The notes under the pieces: generated by a model
Database searches by the model: none
Told to the model about the DNA's origin: nothing
Seen by the model: the letters and a program-made list of their open reading frames with translations, nothing else
Shown: one piece after another, positions 1 to 11,567 of the stretch
Layout of the letters: each line of letters begins with the position of its first letter
Position numbering within the stretch: the first letter of the stretch is position 1
Source: Oxalobacteraceae bacterium
GTDB taxonomy: Bacteria; Pseudomonadota; Gammaproteobacteria; Burkholderiales; Burkholderiaceae_D
Direction: 5' to 3'
Length of the DNA stretch: 64,000 nucleotides
NCBI GenBank assembly: GCA_021151485.1
Contig: JAGKXB010000005.1
Location: forward strand, 1 to 64,000
Program-made: the position numbers and the translations under genes

Positions 1-51
1 CTCCTTCAACAGAGCGGTTTTTTTATACGTTTTTAATTTCAAATCATGTTT

Positions 52-1662
52 TTAAACTTCTTCATACAAAGGCAGAGTTAAAAATTCAGCAAATGACTCA
101 GCAGTCGACATTTCCGCAAAAATCTCAGCCGCCCTATCGTACGTTTTCGTTCCATAATTGCCCGCAGCCGTAGCACTAGCCAACACTTCTTTTACCTTCG
201 CTAATTCATCTGGAATCATCGCCAATACCATTTCCCTGCTGACTTTCCTACCATCTTCCAGCACACCTTTTGACGAGCGTATCCATTGCCACACCTGAGA
301 ACGGCTAATTTCCGCCGTAGCTGCATCTTCCATCAAATTATGGATAGGCACACAACCATTACCTGCCAACCAACTGCCCAGATAGTGAATACCAACGTTG
401 ATGTTGTAGCGCAAACCAGCTTCCGTAATGGGTGTTTCCGGTTGGAAGTTGAGTAAATCTGCAGCCTTGACCTCAATATCAGGACGTTGTTTATCGATTT
501 GATTCGGCTTTTCACCCAGCACTTTTTTAAATTCCTGCATCGCCAAATCGACTAAACCTGGATGCGCAACCCAGCCGCCATCGTAGCCATCGTTGGCATC
601 ACGCCCCTTATCATTGCGCACGCCGTCCATTGCGACTTGGTTCTTTTCTGGATCATTTTTGATGGGAATCAACGCTGACATTCCGCCAATCGCTGGTGCT
701 TGACGTTTATGGCAAGTTTTCAACAATAACAAAGCATAAGAACGCATAAATGGCGCGGTCATGGTGACTTTGGCGCGATCGGCCAAGCAGAAATTTTGAT
801 CTAATTTGAATTTTTTGATGCAGGAAAAAATGTAATCCCAACGACCTGCGTTCAAACCAGCGCTGTGTTCACGCAATTCGTACAGAATTTCATCCATCTC
901 AAAAGCAGCCAGGATGGTTTCAATCAACACGGTTGCTTTAATGCTTCCCTGCGGCAAACCTAATTCATTTTGCGTCATGACGAAAACATCGTTCCACAAA
1001 CGTGCTTCAAGGTGCGATTCCATTTTTGGCAAATAAAAATACGGTCCGGCACCACGCGCCAATTGCTCTTTTGCATTGTGAAACATGAAAAGTGCGAAAT
1101 CGAACAAACCACCCGAAATACGCTTGCCATCAATCAACACATGTTTTTCATCCAAATGCCAACCACGTGGGCGCACCAGCAAGGTGGCGGTTTTCTCATT
1201 GAGCTTATAACTTTTGCCATTTTGCTCCATGGAAATCGTCTTACGCACCGCGTCCATCATGTTAATTTGACCAGACAGCTGATTCTCCCAATTCGGCGTA
1301 TTGGAATCCTCAAAATCCGTCATATAGCTATCCGCGCCAGAATTTAGCGCGTTGATCACCATTTTGCGTTCTACCGGGCCGGTGATTTCAACGCGCCGGC
1401 ATTCCAAGGCTTTGGGGAGAGGACTAATCTTCCAATCACCTTCTCGAATATGCTGAGTTTCTGGCAAAAAGTCCGGGCGCTCGCCCGCATCCAAACGCTT
1501 GGCGCGCTCAACGCGCAATGCCAGCAACTCTTGCCGACGTGGCTCAAAAGCCCGCGCCAGTTTGGCGACTAAAGCCAAGGCTGCAGGCGTTAAAATTTGT
1601 TCGTATTCCGGCTTGATGGGCGCATTAATTTCCATCCCTTGTGGTAATTGCAATTGCGTCAT
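52..1662 (-). CDS. aceB: Malate synthase A
   Basis: Condenses glyoxylate with acetyl-CoA to malate, the second step of the glyoxylate shunt, in the cytoplasm. The 536-residue length is normal for the A-type enzyme (about 530 residues, without the G-type insertion). The malate synthase signature is readable around residues 264-279 ([16 protein letters not shown]). The RPRGWHL segment at 164-170 supplies the catalytic arginine of the family and E248 in VLIETI is a metal ligand. Isocitrate lyase is not in the window, so aceA and aceB are not adjacent here. Together with acs at 50-52 kb it would let the cell grow on acetate. The start is an ATG; valS lies divergently 133 bases away, so the two promoters share that spacer. 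Confidence 0.97.
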   Translation of the reverse strand: MTQLQLPQGMEINAPIKPEYEQILTPAALALVAKLARAFEPRRQELLALRVERAKRLDAGERPDFLPETQHIREGDWKISPLPKALECRRVEITGPVERKMVINALNSGADSYMTDFEDSNTPNWENQLSGQINMMDAVRKTISMEQNGKSYKLNEKTATLLVRPRGWHLDEKHVLIDGKRISGGLFDFALFMFHNAKEQLARGAGPYFYLPKMESHLEARLWNDVFVMTQNELGLPQGSIKATVLIETILAAFEMDEILYELREHSAGLNAGRWDYIFSCIKKFKLDQNFCLADRAKVTMTAPFMRSYALLLLKTCHKRQAPAIGGMSALIPIKNDPEKNQVAMDGVRNDKGRDANDGYDGGWVAHPGLVDLAMQEFKKVLGEKPNQIDKQRPDIEVKAADLLNFQPETPITEAGLRYNINVGIHYLGSWLAGNGCVPIHNLMEDAATAEISRSQVWQWIRSSKGVLEDGRKVSREMVLAMIPDELAKVKEVLASATAAGNYGTKTYDRAAEIFAEMSTAESFAEFLTLPLYEEV

Positions 1663-1795
1663 TTTTTGTGTGATCCTATAAACATTTCAGAAAAACCGCC
1701 ATTTTACGCCATGTATCGGCATATCCCAGCAAGCGCACATCCACGAATGCATGCCCTACTTTATAATGCTAGTTTTTGCAAAATGAAGCCAAATC

Positions 1796-4627
1796 ATGGA
1801 ATTAGCTAAATCTTTCGAGCCTGCCGATATTGAAAAAAACTGGCGTACGGAATGGGAAAAACGCGGATATTACACCGCCACAACCGACGCCGACAAAGCT
1901 GCGTTTAGTATTCAACTCCCTCCACCCAACGTCACCGGCACCTTGCATATGGGCCATGCATTTAACCAAACCATCATGGATGGCTTGGTGCGTTACCACC
2001 GCATGCTGGGTCATAACACGGCTTGGATTCCCGGTACCGATCATGCTGGTATCGCCACGCAGATCGTGGTGGAACGCCAATTGGAAGCCAAAAAAATCTC
2101 ACGCCATGATTTGGGACGTGAAAAATTCATCGAAAAAGTTTGGGAATGGAAAGAGCAATCCGGCTCCACTATTACCGGCCAAATGCGCCGTCTGGGTGCA
2201 TCGGCTGACTGGGCGCGTGAATACTTCACCATGGATGAAACACGCTCCAAAGTCGTCACTAATGTCTTTGTCCAATTATTTGAACAAGGCTTGATTTATC
2301 GCGGCAAGCGTTTGGTGAACTGGGATCCGGTGCTGGGTACAGCCGTGTCTGATCTGGAAGTGGTGTCGGAAGAGGAAGATGGTTTCATGTGGCATATCCG
2401 CTATCCGTTGGCGGATGGTAGTGGGCACTTAACCGTGGCTACGACGCGGCCAGAAACCATGCTAGGCGACGTCGCCGTAGCGGTCGATCCTAGCGATGAA
2501 CGCTATCAACATCTGGTCGGCAAGATGTTGAAATTGCCTCTGTGCGAGCGTGAAATTCCGATTATTGCCGATACCTACGTCGATAAAGCATTCGGCACCG
2601 GTTGCGTCAAAATCACGCCAGCACATGACTTTAATGACTATGCAGTCGGACAACGGCATAAGCTGCCATTGATTAATATTTTCACGCTCGACGCCAAAAT
2701 TAACGAGCACGGTGCTGTACCTTATCAAAGGCTGGATCGTTACGCTGCACGTAAACAAATCGTCGCCGATTTGGATGCGAAAGGTTTGTTAGCCGAAGTT
2801 AAACCACACAAATTGATGGTGCCACGCGGCGACCGCACTGGCGTGGTGATCGAACCGATGTTGACCGATCAATGGTTTGTTGCCATGAGCAAAGCAGCGC
2901 CGGAAGGTACGCACTTCCCAGGCAAATCGATTGCAGAAGTCGCATTAGAAAAAGTGGCCAATGGCGAAATCACCTTCATGCCTGAAAACTGGACCAATAC
3001 TTACAATCAATGGTTAAACAATATTCAAGACTGGTGTATTTCACGTCAACTCTGGTGGGGTCATCAAATTCCCGCCTGGTACGATGACGAAGGCAATATC
3101 TACGTCGCGAATACCGAACAGGAAGCACAAGCAAAAGCTGGCAATCGCAAAATCAAACGTGATGAAGATGTGCTGGATACCTGGTTCTCTTCCGCTTTAG
3201 TACCTTTTTCCACCTTAGGCTGGCCGCAGGAAACACCAGACTATCAACTCTTTTTGCCTTCATCCGTCTTGGTCACCGGTTTCGACATCATCTTCTTCTG
3301 GGTGGCACGCATGGTGATGATGACGACGCACTTTACTGGCAAGGTACCTTTCAAAACCGTATACGTACATGGCTTGGTACGCGATGCCAGCGGCCAGAAA
3401 ATGTCCAAATCGAAGGGCAATACGCTGGATCCTATCGATCTCATCGATGGAATTGATATCGAATCCCTGGTAGCCAAACGAACTGCTGGCTTGATGAATC
3501 CGAAACAAGCAGAAAATATCGCCAAAGCGACGCGCAAAGAATTTCCTGATGGCATTTCAGCCTACGGCACCGATGCGCTGCGCTTCACCATGGCGAGCTA
3601 TGCCTCATTAGGACGCAATATCAATTTCGATTTGAACCGATGTGACGGTTATCGCAATTTCTGTAACAAATTATGGAATGCGACCCGCTTTGTTTTGATG
3701 AATACCGAAAGCAAAGATTGCGGTATTGACTTAAGCATTACCAATCCATCCGACGCGTCCACATTTTCTGCTGCGGATCGCTGGATTATTTCCACCTTGC
3801 AACGCACAGAAGCTGAAGTTGAAAAAGGATTTACTGACTTCCGTTTCGACAATATCGCATCCGCCATTTACAAATTTATCTGGGATGAGTACTGCGACTG
3901 GTATTTAGAAATCGCCAAAGTACAAATTCAGCATGGCAACGAAGCACAACAACGTGCCACACGCCATACCTTGCTGCGCGTGCTGGAAACCATTTTGCGC
4001 CTGGCGCATCCCATCATTCCGTTTATTACGGAAGAGTTGTGGCAAACCGTTGCGCCATTGACGAGAAGCCAAGATGCGCCAGCAACAACGGAGTCCATCA
4101 TGTTGCAGGCCTATCCAATTTCACAAGCAGAAAAAATTGATGAAGCAGCCGAAGCGTGGATGCAGCAATGCAAAGCTTTAACCGATGCCTGCCGCAATTT
4201 GCGTGGCGAAATGCAACTTTCCCCTGCACTGCGCGTGCCGCTGATCATGCAGGCTGCGTCTGCTGCTGAAAAAGCAGATTTAGAAACGTTTACGCCTTAT
4301 CTGCTTGCGCTGGGTAAATTATCCGAGGTACAAATTCTCGATCAATTGCCTGAGTCACCTGCCCCCAGTTCCATCGTTGGTACCACCAAGTTGATGCTGA
4401 AAGTTGAAGTGGATATCAACGCCGAACGCGAACGCTTATCCAAAGAAATTACACGTCTAGAAGGTGAAATTAACAAAGCCAATGCAAAACTTGGCAATGA
4501 AAGTTTCGTTGCACGCGCACCAGCTGCAGTGGTCGCACAGGAAAAAGAACGCGTGCTCAGTTTTTCTTCTACGTTAGAAAAAGTACGTGAGCAATTTAAG
4601 CAAATTGTTGCGTTGGAGAAGAGGTAG
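1796..4627 (+). CDS. valS: Valyl-tRNA synthetase
   Basis: Charges tRNA-Val with valine and edits mischarged threonine. It is a class Ia synthetase of 943 residues, normal for bacterial ValRS. The HIGH signature appears as HMGH at residues 51-54 and KMSKS at 535-539. Between them is the CP1 editing domain, followed by the anticodon-binding helical bundle. The last 70 or so residues form the charged coiled-coil arm typical of ValRS ([17 protein letters not shown] region). A TATAAT hexamer sits at 1762-1767, about 30 bases before the ATG, without a convincing -35 partner. The gene is convergent with the FNR-like regulator, and a palindromic repeat lies between them. Confidence 0.98.
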   Translation: MELAKSFEPADIEKNWRTEWEKRGYYTATTDADKAAFSIQLPPPNVTGTLHMGHAFNQTIMDGLVRYHRMLGHNTAWIPGTDHAGIATQIVVERQLEAKKISRHDLGREKFIEKVWEWKEQSGSTITGQMRRLGASADWAREYFTMDETRSKVVTNVFVQLFEQGLIYRGKRLVNWDPVLGTAVSDLEVVSEEEDGFMWHIRYPLADGSGHLTVATTRPETMLGDVAVAVDPSDERYQHLVGKMLKLPLCEREIPIIADTYVDKAFGTGCVKITPAHDFNDYAVGQRHKLPLINIFTLDAKINEHGAVPYQRLDRYAARKQIVADLDAKGLLAEVKPHKLMVPRGDRTGVVIEPMLTDQWFVAMSKAAPEGTHFPGKSIAEVALEKVANGEITFMPENWTNTYNQWLNNIQDWCISRQLWWGHQIPAWYDDEGNIYVANTEQEAQAKAGNRKIKRDEDVLDTWFSSALVPFSTLGWPQETPDYQLFLPSSVLVTGFDIIFFWVARMVMMTTHFTGKVPFKTVYVHGLVRDASGQKMSKSKGNTLDPIDLIDGIDIESLVAKRTAGLMNPKQAENIAKATRKEFPDGISAYGTDALRFTMASYASLGRNINFDLNRCDGYRNFCNKLWNATRFVLMNTESKDCGIDLSITNPSDASTFSAADRWIISTLQRTEAEVEKGFTDFRFDNIASAIYKFIWDEYCDWYLEIAKVQIQHGNEAQQRATRHTLLRVLETILRLAHPIIPFITEELWQTVAPLTRSQDAPATTESIMLQAYPISQAEKIDEAAEAWMQQCKALTDACRNLRGEMQLSPALRVPLIMQAASAAEKADLETFTPYLLALGKLSEVQILDQLPESPAPSSIVGTTKLMLKVEVDINAERERLSKEITRLEGEINKANAKLGNESFVARAPAAVVAQEKERVLSFSSTLEKVREQFKQIVALEKR

Positions 4628-4652
4628 TTTTCTCGTTTCTGTACTACCAACA

Positions 4653-4694
4653 CCGTCACCCCCGCGTTCCCGCCTACCACTGCGGGAACGACGG
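4653..4694. repeat. Palindromic dispersed repeat, copy 1
   Basis: The outer arms CCGTC (4653-4657) and GACGG (4690-4694) and the inner arms GTTCCCGC (4666-4673) and GCGGGAAC (4682-4689) form a hairpin between the convergent ends of valS and the FNR-like gene. The left arm carries eight extra bases. The motif (CGTC, C-rich run, GCGGGAA) resembles the palindromes at 29820 and 59850. It may also act as a bidirectional terminator, although no clear U-tract follows it. Confidence 0.6.
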
Positions 4695-4709
4695 TAGTCA
4701 GGGTGTCAA

Positions 4710-5555
4710 CTACATACACGTACTCATCACATCCAAGACAACTTGCAACTTTTTAGTACGAGACCGTGATGGCGGCAGCCGACGCAAGGTTTTCAACGCA
4801 TCTAGATCGTTGATTCCTATCATCCGCTGATCCACGCTGATCCAACCAATTTGATTAAACGTCGACAAGGTGCGGCTGACTGTTTCTAGCGTTAAGCCAA
4901 GATAACTGCCGATTTCATGCCGTGTCATTCTTAGATTGAATAGTTTGCTGGAATAGCCCATTTGCCCAAACTTTTCCGACATTGACACCAAAAAGCGGGC
5001 CACTCTGGCTTCTGCGCTCAATGCGCCCAGCATGCCGACCATGACTTGCTCACGAACCAATTCGCGGCTCATGACAGCATACATAGCTTGCTCAAGCTCT
5101 ATGTGTACCCTGCCCAAAGTGGTTAATTTTTTGAACGGTAGCACAATCAAATCGCAATCTGAGAGAGCAACAACTTCAGATGCATATTGCTTGGTGCAAA
5201 TCCCATCTACACCCAGCATATCGCCCCGCATGGGAAAGCTCAGAATCTGCTCATTGCCCAACTCATCAATCAAAACCGTTTTTAGAAAACCAGAATTGAC
5301 GATATACAGCGCGTCAAATGGCTGACCCAAGGTATGCACCCGTTGTCCAGTTTTAAATTGCACATGCTGAAAAAGAAACGCCTCATCCATCATAGAAGCA
5401 ACTGAAGGGATATGTAATAAATCACAAACATCCCTTAAATTTGACCAAAGCTTACTATGACGTTGCCGCCCTGCCTCTGTAGACACGAGTTGTAAAGCAG
5501 CAGAAATGGAAACAGATGGTGCAACGTGAGTTTCAGGCATTTGCATGGACAACAT
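4710..5555 (-). CDS. CRP/FNR-family regulator lacking the FNR N-terminal cysteines
   Basis: A cytoplasmic transcription regulator of 281 residues with an N-terminal cyclic-nucleotide-like beta barrel (about residues 55-165), a dimerisation helix and a C-terminal winged helix-turn-helix. The recognition helix contains ETVSRTLS, the E-x-x-S-R pattern that in FNR reads TTGAT half sites. The barrel cysteine of FNR (C122 in E. coli) has a counterpart in the SDCDL segment. The N-terminal cluster of three closely spaced cysteines is missing, and only one cysteine (RDVC) precedes the barrel. A four-cysteine 4Fe-4S cluster of the FNR kind is therefore unlikely, and another signal may be sensed. A strong GGAG lies six bases before the ATG. 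Family certain, ligand and regulon unknown. Confidence 0.85.
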   Translation of the reverse strand: MLSMQMPETHVAPSVSISAALQLVSTEAGRQRHSKLWSNLRDVCDLLHIPSVASMMDEAFLFQHVQFKTGQRVHTLGQPFDALYIVNSGFLKTVLIDELGNEQILSFPMRGDMLGVDGICTKQYASEVVALSDCDLIVLPFKKLTTLGRVHIELEQAMYAVMSRELVREQVMVGMLGALSAEARVARFLVSMSEKFGQMGYSSKLFNLRMTRHEIGSYLGLTLETVSRTLSTFNQIGWISVDQRMIGINDLDALKTLRRLPPSRSRTKKLQVVLDVMSTCM

Positions 5556-5730
5556 AGTATCTCCTATTAATTAATCAATTCATTCATAAATAAACGATGG
5601 ATAAGATTCCATTTTTTATTATGGGAATAGGAAAACACTATGCATATCGGCACGCACTGAATCATGCCGTAAGACAACTATGGCACTTTGTAGGAATATT
5701 CTGTAAGTAGTTTATGCAACGTGATTTTGC

Positions 5731-7089
5731 TCAGACTTTATTAGCAATTCGTCGCGCCAGTTTTTCTGCATACTCGCTATTACTTGCCTCAACCATGACA
5801 CGAATAAGCGGCTCTGTACCAGAGGCACGGATCAAAACACGACCAGCATCACCTAACTCACGCTCAACATTTTCTTTTTCTTGCACCATAGCGGTATTTT
5901 GTTGCCAATCAAAACCTGGTTTTACCTTGACGTTAATCAAACTCTGCGGATAAAGCGTTAAATTTTTAGTACATTGCGCCAAGGTTTGCTCATGGCGTTT
6001 CAAGGCAGAAAGCACTTGCAAAGCAGAAACAATACCGTCACCTGTCGTATGTTTATCTAAACATAACAAATGACCAGAACCTTCCCCGCCTAACATCCAA
6101 CCTTTTTCTTGCAATACTTCCAACACATAACGATCACCAACTTTGGCACGTGCAAAATCGACGCCCATGTTTTTAAAAGCCACTTCTAATGCTTTATTAG
6201 TCATCAAGGTTCCAACAACACCAGGCACTGGCCCAGTCGCCATGCGATCCTTAACCATCACGTATAACAATTCGTCACCGTTATAAATGCGCCCATCTTC
6301 ATCCACCATAACCAGACGATCTGCATCACCATCTAATGCAATTCCAATATCGGCATGATGCTCACGCACTGCCAACGACAAGGCGGCAGGAGACGTAGCG
6401 CCAAAGCCATGATTAATATTAAAACCATTGGGTTGATTACCAATCGCCACCACATCTGCACCTAGCTCATGAAATACATGGGGCGCAATATGATAAGCCG
6501 CACCATGTGCGCAATCGACTACTATTTTGATGCCACGCAAATCGAGCTCATTCGGGAAAGTACTCTTACAAAACTCGATATAACGCCCCTGTGCATCATC
6601 CAGGCGCTTGGCACGGCCTAATTTTTCAGAAGAAACACAATGCATAGGCTCATCAAGAGCAGCTTCAATAGATTTTTCAATCTCGTCGGGAAGCTTGTTT
6701 CCATTTGCAGAAAAAAATTTAATGCCATTGTCCTGATAAGGATTGTGCGAAGCTGAAATCACTACACCAGCTGATAAACGCAACGCACGCGTCAAATACG
6801 CCACTGCCGGTGTCGGCATCGGCCCAGCCAACATGATATCGACGCCCGCAGCGGAAAATCCGGCTTCCAATGCGGCTTCCAACATATATCCAGAAATTCG
6901 TGTGTCCTTGCCGATCAATACCGTTGGCCGACCTATGTTTGTTTCTGAATGCGCTGAATGAATAGAAGGGGCTGATTGCGTTAATACTTTGCCGGCGGCA
7001 TAGCCCAATTTCATGACAAAGTCAGGCGTAATCGGAACAACTCCCACTAATCCACGTACACCGTCTGTACCAAAATACCGTCGTGACAT
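5731..7089 (-). CDS. glmM: Phosphoglucosamine mutase
   Basis: Converts glucosamine-6-phosphate to glucosamine-1-phosphate, on the route to UDP-GlcNAc for peptidoglycan and lipopolysaccharide. The start is placed at [10 protein letters not shown], which has GGGAGAAAG just upstream. An in-frame ATG 51 bases earlier would add a tail not seen in the family. This gives 452 residues, close to the usual 445. The phospho-acceptor serine is S113 in ISASHNP, the magnesium loop is DGDADR, and the C-terminal phosphate-binding loop is [12 protein letters not shown]. It follows folP by 29 bases on the same strand, the usual folP-glmM pairing. A terminator at 8036-8067 separates the pair from ftsH. Confidence 0.98.
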   Translation of the reverse strand: MSRRYFGTDGVRGLVGVVPITPDFVMKLGYAAGKVLTQSAPSIHSAHSETNIGRPTVLIGKDTRISGYMLEAALEAGFSAAGVDIMLAGPMPTPAVAYLTRALRLSAGVVISASHNPYQDNGIKFFSANGNKLPDEIEKSIEAALDEPMHCVSSEKLGRAKRLDDAQGRYIEFCKSTFPNELDLRGIKIVVDCAHGAAYHIAPHVFHELGADVVAIGNQPNGFNINHGFGATSPAALSLAVREHHADIGIALDGDADRLVMVDEDGRIYNGDELLYVMVKDRMATGPVPGVVGTLMTNKALEVAFKNMGVDFARAKVGDRYVLEVLQEKGWMLGGEGSGHLLCLDKHTTGDGIVSALQVLSALKRHEQTLAQCTKNLTLYPQSLINVKVKPGFDWQQNTAMVQEKENVERELGDAGRVLIRASGTEPLIRVMVEASNSEYAEKLARRIANKV

Positions 7090-7118
7090 TCTTTCTCCCG
7101 TTTTGTAATTATTTTTGA

Positions 7119-7982
7119 TTATCTTGTCGCTACTTGCCAAACCTTCAATGCATCCACAGTCTGCCCAACATCATGCACACGTAAAATCTGCGCACCATTC
7201 GCCACCGCAATCAATGCCGCCGCCAAGCTGGCTGCCAAACGATCATCAGTCGCTTTGCCAGTAATCGCACCCAACATCGATTTGCGAGACAAGCCGGCCA
7301 ACACAGGTAAATCCAATGATGCCTGCAGTTGCTCCATATTTTTCAACAATGCCAAATTATGCTCCAGCGTCTTACCAAAACCAAAACCTGGATCAATACA
7401 TAAACGACGTCGATCAATTCCAAGTTGAATGATGGTATGCACACGCTCTTGCAAAAATGCAGTGACTTCAAACAGCACATCTTCATATTGCGGCTTGATT
7501 TGCATTGCTTGCGGCTGATTTTGCATATGCATAATGCATAAAGCGCATTCGCTATCCTGAATCACGCGCCAGACATCTGGCCCTACCGCACGAAAGCCGT
7601 TGATATCGTTAATCATATCCACGCCCACTGCAATCGCTTCCCGCATAACTTCTGGTTTATAAGTATCAATCGAAAGCGGCTTGCCACAGTCACGCAAGGC
7701 ATACAACACCGGCATCACACGTGCTAACTCTTCTTCTACTGATAAAGGAATTGCACCAGGGCGGCTAGATTCACCACCTATATCGATCATATCTACGCCC
7801 TCGGCAATCATTTGTTCAGCGCGAGATAAGGCTGTTTCGAGTGAGTAAAAATTCCCACCATCAGAAAAAGAATCGGGCGTGACATTCAATATACCCATCA
7901 CTTGTGGCCTGCCCCCCTTGGCTGAGGTCATTGAAGAAGGCAAAGGTAAGGCTAAACGATAACGTCCACATTGAAGATACAT
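7119..7982 (-). CDS. folP: Dihydropteroate synthase
   Basis: Joins p-aminobenzoate to dihydropterin pyrophosphate to make dihydropteroate in folate synthesis; it is the sulfonamide target. The 287 residues form a TIM barrel. The first signature is at residues 29-43 ([15 protein letters not shown]) and the second is [13 protein letters not shown]. Later motifs include the DINGF segment and DPGFGFGK. The start has no obvious Shine-Dalgarno sequence; a start nearer to the signature is possible, but none is better supported. Downstream glmM probably shares its transcript. Confidence 0.97.
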   Translation of the reverse strand: MYLQCGRYRLALPLPSSMTSAKGGRPQVMGILNVTPDSFSDGGNFYSLETALSRAEQMIAEGVDMIDIGGESSRPGAIPLSVEEELARVMPVLYALRDCGKPLSIDTYKPEVMREAIAVGVDMINDINGFRAVGPDVWRVIQDSECALCIMHMQNQPQAMQIKPQYEDVLFEVTAFLQERVHTIIQLGIDRRRLCIDPGFGFGKTLEHNLALLKNMEQLQASLDLPVLAGLSRKSMLGAITGKATDDRLAASLAAALIAVANGAQILRVHDVGQTVDALKVWQVATR

Positions 7983-8035
7983 GATTGTATTTTTTTAGAT
8001 TTTTAATAAATTTGTAGTAATTGCTTGATTAATAT

Positions 8036-8067
8036 AAAAAGGGTGAGAATCACTCCTCACCCTTTTT
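8036..8067 (-). terminator. Rho-independent terminator of ftsH
   Basis: Twelve-base arms (8036-8047 and 8056-8067) containing GGGTGAG/CTCACCC enclose a short loop and are flanked by A and T runs on both sides. It lies immediately after the ftsH stop on the minus strand, so ftsH is likely transcribed separately from folP-glmM. Confidence 0.85.
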
Positions 8068-8092
8068 TAATTTAAAAATTTAGAAATTAATA

Positions 8093-9976
8093 TCACGCAG
8101 GAGCTGTCGCCGTTGGCGCAACGTCGCCAGACGACCCATCTGAAGGCTTCTTAGTTGGTGCACCAGACTTAGGCAAACGTGGTTCACGGCCTTCCATAAT
8201 ATCGTTGATTTGATCCGCATCCAGTGTTTCCCACTCCAACAAGCTTTTCGTCATCATTTCCACTTTATCTCGATTGCTTTCCAACAATTGGCGTGACAAA
8301 GCATATTGCGCATCCAAAATGTTACGGATTTCAGCATCCACTTTTTGCTGCGTAGCTTCCGAAACAGTTTTGGATGACATGCGGCCCAAATACCCATCTT
8401 GCTCCGTGTCTTCATACACCATGGTGCCGAGAGACTCTGACATACCATAACGTGTCACCATAGAGCGCGCCAGTTTCGTCGCACGCTCAAAGTCGTTGGA
8501 GGCACCAGTCGACATGTGATTCATAAAAATCTCTTCTGCAATACGACCACCAAACAACACGGCAATTTCTTCCAGCATTTTGTCTTTATACATATTGACC
8601 CGATCATGCTCGGGCAATTGCCAAGTCAATCCCAACGCAAAACCACGCGGCATGATCGTGACTTTGTGAACTGGATCGGCTTTTGGTAACAGTTTAGCGA
8701 CGACCGCATGGCCAGATTCATGGTAAGCCGTATTCATGCGTTCTTCTTCACGTAATACAGCTGAACGGCGTTCTGGGCCCATCACGATCTTGTCTTTTGC
8801 GTCCTCAAAATCCTGCATTTCGACCAGACGCTTGTTACGACGAGCAGCAAACAATGCGGCTTCGTTGACCAAATTAGCCAAGTCTGCACCAGAAAAACCA
8901 GGTGTACCACGCGCCAAAATATCAGCTTTGACGTCGGTTCCAATCGGTACTTTTCGCATATGAACATACAAAATCTGCTCACGACCACGAATATCTGGCA
9001 AACCAACCACAACCTGACGATCAAAACGACCTGGGCGCAGCAACGCTTTATCTAATACATCAGCACGATTAGTCGCAGCGACAACAATGACGCCAGATGT
9101 CGCTTCAAAACCATCCATCTCAACCAATAACTGGTTCAGCGTCTGTTCACGCTCATCATTTCCACCACCCATACCAGCGCCACGATGACGACCGACCGCA
9201 TCAATTTCATCGATAAAAATAATACAAGGTGAATGTTTTTTAGCATTTTCAAACATGTCACGTACACGGGAAGCACCAACGCCGACAAACATTTCCACAA
9301 AGTCAGAACCAGAAATCGAAAAAAATGGCACTTTTGCTTCGCCAGCAATCGCACGCGCCAACAAAGTTTTACCGGTTCCCGGTGGTCCCACCATCAGCAA
9401 ACCTCTTGGAATACGCCCCCCCAATTTTTGAAACTTAGTGGGATCACGCAAGAAATCAACGACTTCTGTGACTTCCTCTTTCGCTTCATCACAACCAGCG
9501 ACATCAGCAAATGTAAGGTTGTTGCTATTTTCATCCATCATTCTGGCTTTGGATTTACCAAAGGAAAATGCTCCACCTTTGCCGCCACCCTGCATTTGAC
9601 GCATGAAAAATATCCACACACCAATCAGCAACAACATGGGGAACCAGGAAATAAATAACTGAGATAAGAACGACTGCTCTTCTGGCTGCTTAACGTCAAA
9701 TTTCACGCCGTTATTAACTAAATCACCAATTAAGCCACGATCAAGGTAAGTTACCGACGTCTTGACTTTTTTTCCCTCTAACGTATTGGCAACAATAGTA
9801 CGATCTTCAATGACGGCGTCTTTAATACGTTTAGCCTTCACTTCATCGAGAAAATCCGAATAAGTCATTGGCACCGCACCAACCGCCAACCCACGTCCAT
9901 CAAACTGTTTAAACACAGTAAATAGAACTAGGGCAATCGCAACCCAAATAGCTGCTTTTGGAAACATGTTATTCAC
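8093..9976 (-). CDS. ftsH: ATP-dependent zinc metalloprotease FtsH
   Basis: A membrane-anchored AAA+ protease that removes misassembled membrane proteins and regulators such as LpxC and sigma-32 in related bacteria. The 627 residues comprise a first membrane helix (about 8-22), a periplasmic domain, and a second helix (about 108-125). These are followed by the AAA module with Walker A GPPGTGKT (197-204) and Walker B IIFIDE (252-257), and the protease domain with the zinc motif HESGH (419-423). The C-tail is proline/threonine/alanine-rich. The start is a GTG with AAGGAG five bases upstream. An ATG three codons later lacks that spacing. It is downstream of rlmE in the same direction, the common rlmE-ftsH pairing. 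Confidence 0.98.
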   Translation of the reverse strand: MNNMFPKAAIWVAIALVLFTVFKQFDGRGLAVGAVPMTYSDFLDEVKAKRIKDAVIEDRTIVANTLEGKKVKTSVTYLDRGLIGDLVNNGVKFDVKQPEEQSFLSQLFISWFPMLLLIGVWIFFMRQMQGGGKGGAFSFGKSKARMMDENSNNLTFADVAGCDEAKEEVTEVVDFLRDPTKFQKLGGRIPRGLLMVGPPGTGKTLLARAIAGEAKVPFFSISGSDFVEMFVGVGASRVRDMFENAKKHSPCIIFIDEIDAVGRHRGAGMGGGNDEREQTLNQLLVEMDGFEATSGVIVVAATNRADVLDKALLRPGRFDRQVVVGLPDIRGREQILYVHMRKVPIGTDVKADILARGTPGFSGADLANLVNEAALFAARRNKRLVEMQDFEDAKDKIVMGPERRSAVLREEERMNTAYHESGHAVVAKLLPKADPVHKVTIMPRGFALGLTWQLPEHDRVNMYKDKMLEEIAVLFGGRIAEEIFMNHMSTGASNDFERATKLARSMVTRYGMSESLGTMVYEDTEQDGYLGRMSSKTVSEATQQKVDAEIRNILDAQYALSRQLLESNRDKVEMMTKSLLEWETLDADQINDIMEGREPRLPKSGAPTKKPSDGSSGDVAPTATAPA

Positions 9977-10232
9977 GAAAACTCCTTCAACGCAAATTGC
10001 GCCTTTTTACAGATTTGCATAGGTTTATCAGATTGATTTTGCAGAGGTACGGCACGCTTATTTCTCTACTATTTTCTACTATTTACTAACTTAGCGATTT
10101 TACGCGTAATCATCAAATCTTGCCCAAAATCGCTTCTTTCATCGTCTATCTATCCATCAGGCTATGTGCGGTTAAAAACAATAAAATCAAGAGTACGTAC
10201 TGGCTATATATTAACTACATGTTAGCCATAAA

Positions 10233-10871
10233 TTAATTTTTCAATATTTTTCCCAACAAAAATATTTCCGATGACTTATCACGGCTAGCTTTGGGCTTTT
10301 TAGACATGACGACCTTAAATTCTTTTCTGAATTTTTCGACAATCTGACTATAACCAGTACCGTTAAAACATTTGACCAACAAAGAACCAGACGGCTTCAT
10401 ATGCTGCTGTGCGAATTCAATCGCCAAATCGATCAAATGCTCCATACGTGCAGCATCAGCAGCAGGAATGCCGGATAAATTAGGTGCCATGTCAGACAAA
10501 ACCAGATCCGCCTTGCGCCCATCCAACAACACATCTAGTTGGCGCAACACTCTAAATTCACGGAAATCACCCAAAATAAAATGCGTATCAGAGATAGGCT
10601 CCATCTCCAGCATATCCAATCCAACAATCAAACCATCGACCCCACCACCTGTTTTATTGGCTAATTTATTACGTACATATTGGGACCAACTGCCAGGTGT
10701 ACAACCAAGGTCAACGATAATTTGACCAGGATGGATTAACTTTTCTTCCTCATCAATTTCTTTCAACTTATACACAGCACGAGCACGATAACCTTGTTTT
10801 TGCGCCAACTTAACATACGGATCATTAATATGATCGTGTAGCCAGTTTTTATTTAATTTCTTCTTTGCCAT
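10233..10871 (-). CDS. rlmE: 23S rRNA 2'-O-methyltransferase (U2552)
   Basis: Methylates the 2'-OH of U2552 in the A loop of 23S rRNA during late 50S assembly (RrmJ/FtsJ). The 212 residues cover one Rossmann methyltransferase domain. The SAM-binding motif is [10 protein letters not shown], and the catalytic K-D-K-E tetrad is represented by the lysine of YKL near residue 37, the aspartate of LSDMAPN, the lysine of VKCFNG and the glutamate of SSEIFLLG. It lies upstream of ftsH on the same strand, with a 256-base AT-rich spacer that probably holds the ftsH promoter. The divergent yhbY gene starts 82 bases away. Confidence 0.97.
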   Translation of the reverse strand: MAKKKLNKNWLHDHINDPYVKLAQKQGYRARAVYKLKEIDEEEKLIHPGQIIVDLGCTPGSWSQYVRNKLANKTGGGVDGLIVGLDMLEMEPISDTHFILGDFREFRVLRQLDVLLDGRKADLVLSDMAPNLSGIPAADAARMEHLIDLAIEFAQQHMKPSGSLLVKCFNGTGYSQIVEKFRKEFKVVMSKKPKASRDKSSEIFLLGKILKN

Positions 10872-10953
10872 TCGCGTAAAATACCCGTTTTTAAAATATC
10901 AATAATGTGACTTATAAAAATTCATATAAGTCTTACAATTCTACAAATTCATT

Positions 10954-11430
10954 ATGTTAAAACTCACTCCAGCAGAACGCAGTGCCTTACGCGCTCAAGC
11001 CCATCCGCTTAATCCAGTTGTTATCATCGGCGATGCAGGGTTAACGCCTGCCGTACTGAAAGAAATTGATGTCAGTTTGCAATCTCACGAATTAATCAAG
11101 ATTCGTGTTTTTGGTGATGATCGCGAAGTTCGTACTGGAATGTACGAAACAATTTGTAATGCGTTGGATGCCGCACCAGTACAACATATTGGCAAATTGC
11201 TCGTTATTTATCGTCCTAAAAAAGAACAACAAGAAGAACTCAAAGAATCCAAAAAAGGAAAAGGATTACGTGAAGTCACCATCGTCAAACCCAGTCCAAG
11301 CGGCACTAAACGCCCATCAGTCACCAAAGTTATGGTTAAAGGCAATGAGCGCGTGACGCAAGGTGGTTCAATCAAACGCGCCAAAGTGCGTCAAACCAGT
11401 GCTAAAAAAACGGCATTAGGTAAAAGTTAG
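10954..11430 (+). CDS. yhbY: YhbY-type CRM-domain RNA-binding protein
   Basis: A small ribosome-assembly factor that binds pre-50S particles in E. coli. Residues 1-97 form the CRS1/YhbY (CRM) domain, with the conserved LKIRVFGDDR-like stretch (IKIRVFGDD) and the glycine-bearing loop VIIGDAGLTP. Residues 98-158 are an extra lysine/arginine-rich tail not present in the 97-residue E. coli protein; such basic tails are common in betaproteobacterial versions. It is transcribed away from rlmE, and the shared spacer suggests coordinated ribosome-maturation genes. A palindromic repeat follows the stop codon. Confidence 0.93.
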   Translation: MLKLTPAERSALRAQAHPLNPVVIIGDAGLTPAVLKEIDVSLQSHELIKIRVFGDDREVRTGMYETICNALDAAPVQHIGKLLVIYRPKKEQQEELKESKKGKGLREVTIVKPSPSGTKRPSVTKVMVKGNERVTQGGSIKRAKVRQTSAKKTALGKS

Positions 11431-11446
11431 TGTTTATTTGCCGTTG

Positions 11447-11524
11447 TAAGGCGCCAATAAGCAAAGCACATTGCACCGCATGCCGCCTCCTACAAAGGTG
11501 CAATGCGCTACGCTTATTGCACCC
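11447..11524. repeat. Large imperfect palindrome between yhbY and greA
   Basis: The left arm (11447-11477) and the right arm (11497-11524) share GCAATAAGC-type and GCATTGCACC blocks in inverted orientation. It lies between the convergent ends of yhbY and greA. Elements of this look (GGTGCAATGCG...TTGCACC) are known as dispersed palindromes in many proteobacteria. There is no clear U-tract, so a purely terminator role is uncertain. Confidence 0.65.
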
Positions 11525-11567
11525 TACTCAACTACTCAAAAGTCAGCCAATAACTATTTAAATTAAT

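Noticed and set aside
1..51. Partial hairpin with a run of seven T's at the left edge
   Set aside because: It is cut by the window edge, so the stem cannot be verified.
7089..7140. An upstream ATG that would extend GlmM by 17 residues
   Set aside because: The inner ATG has a good ribosome-binding site and matches the family N-terminus; the longer form would overlap folP.
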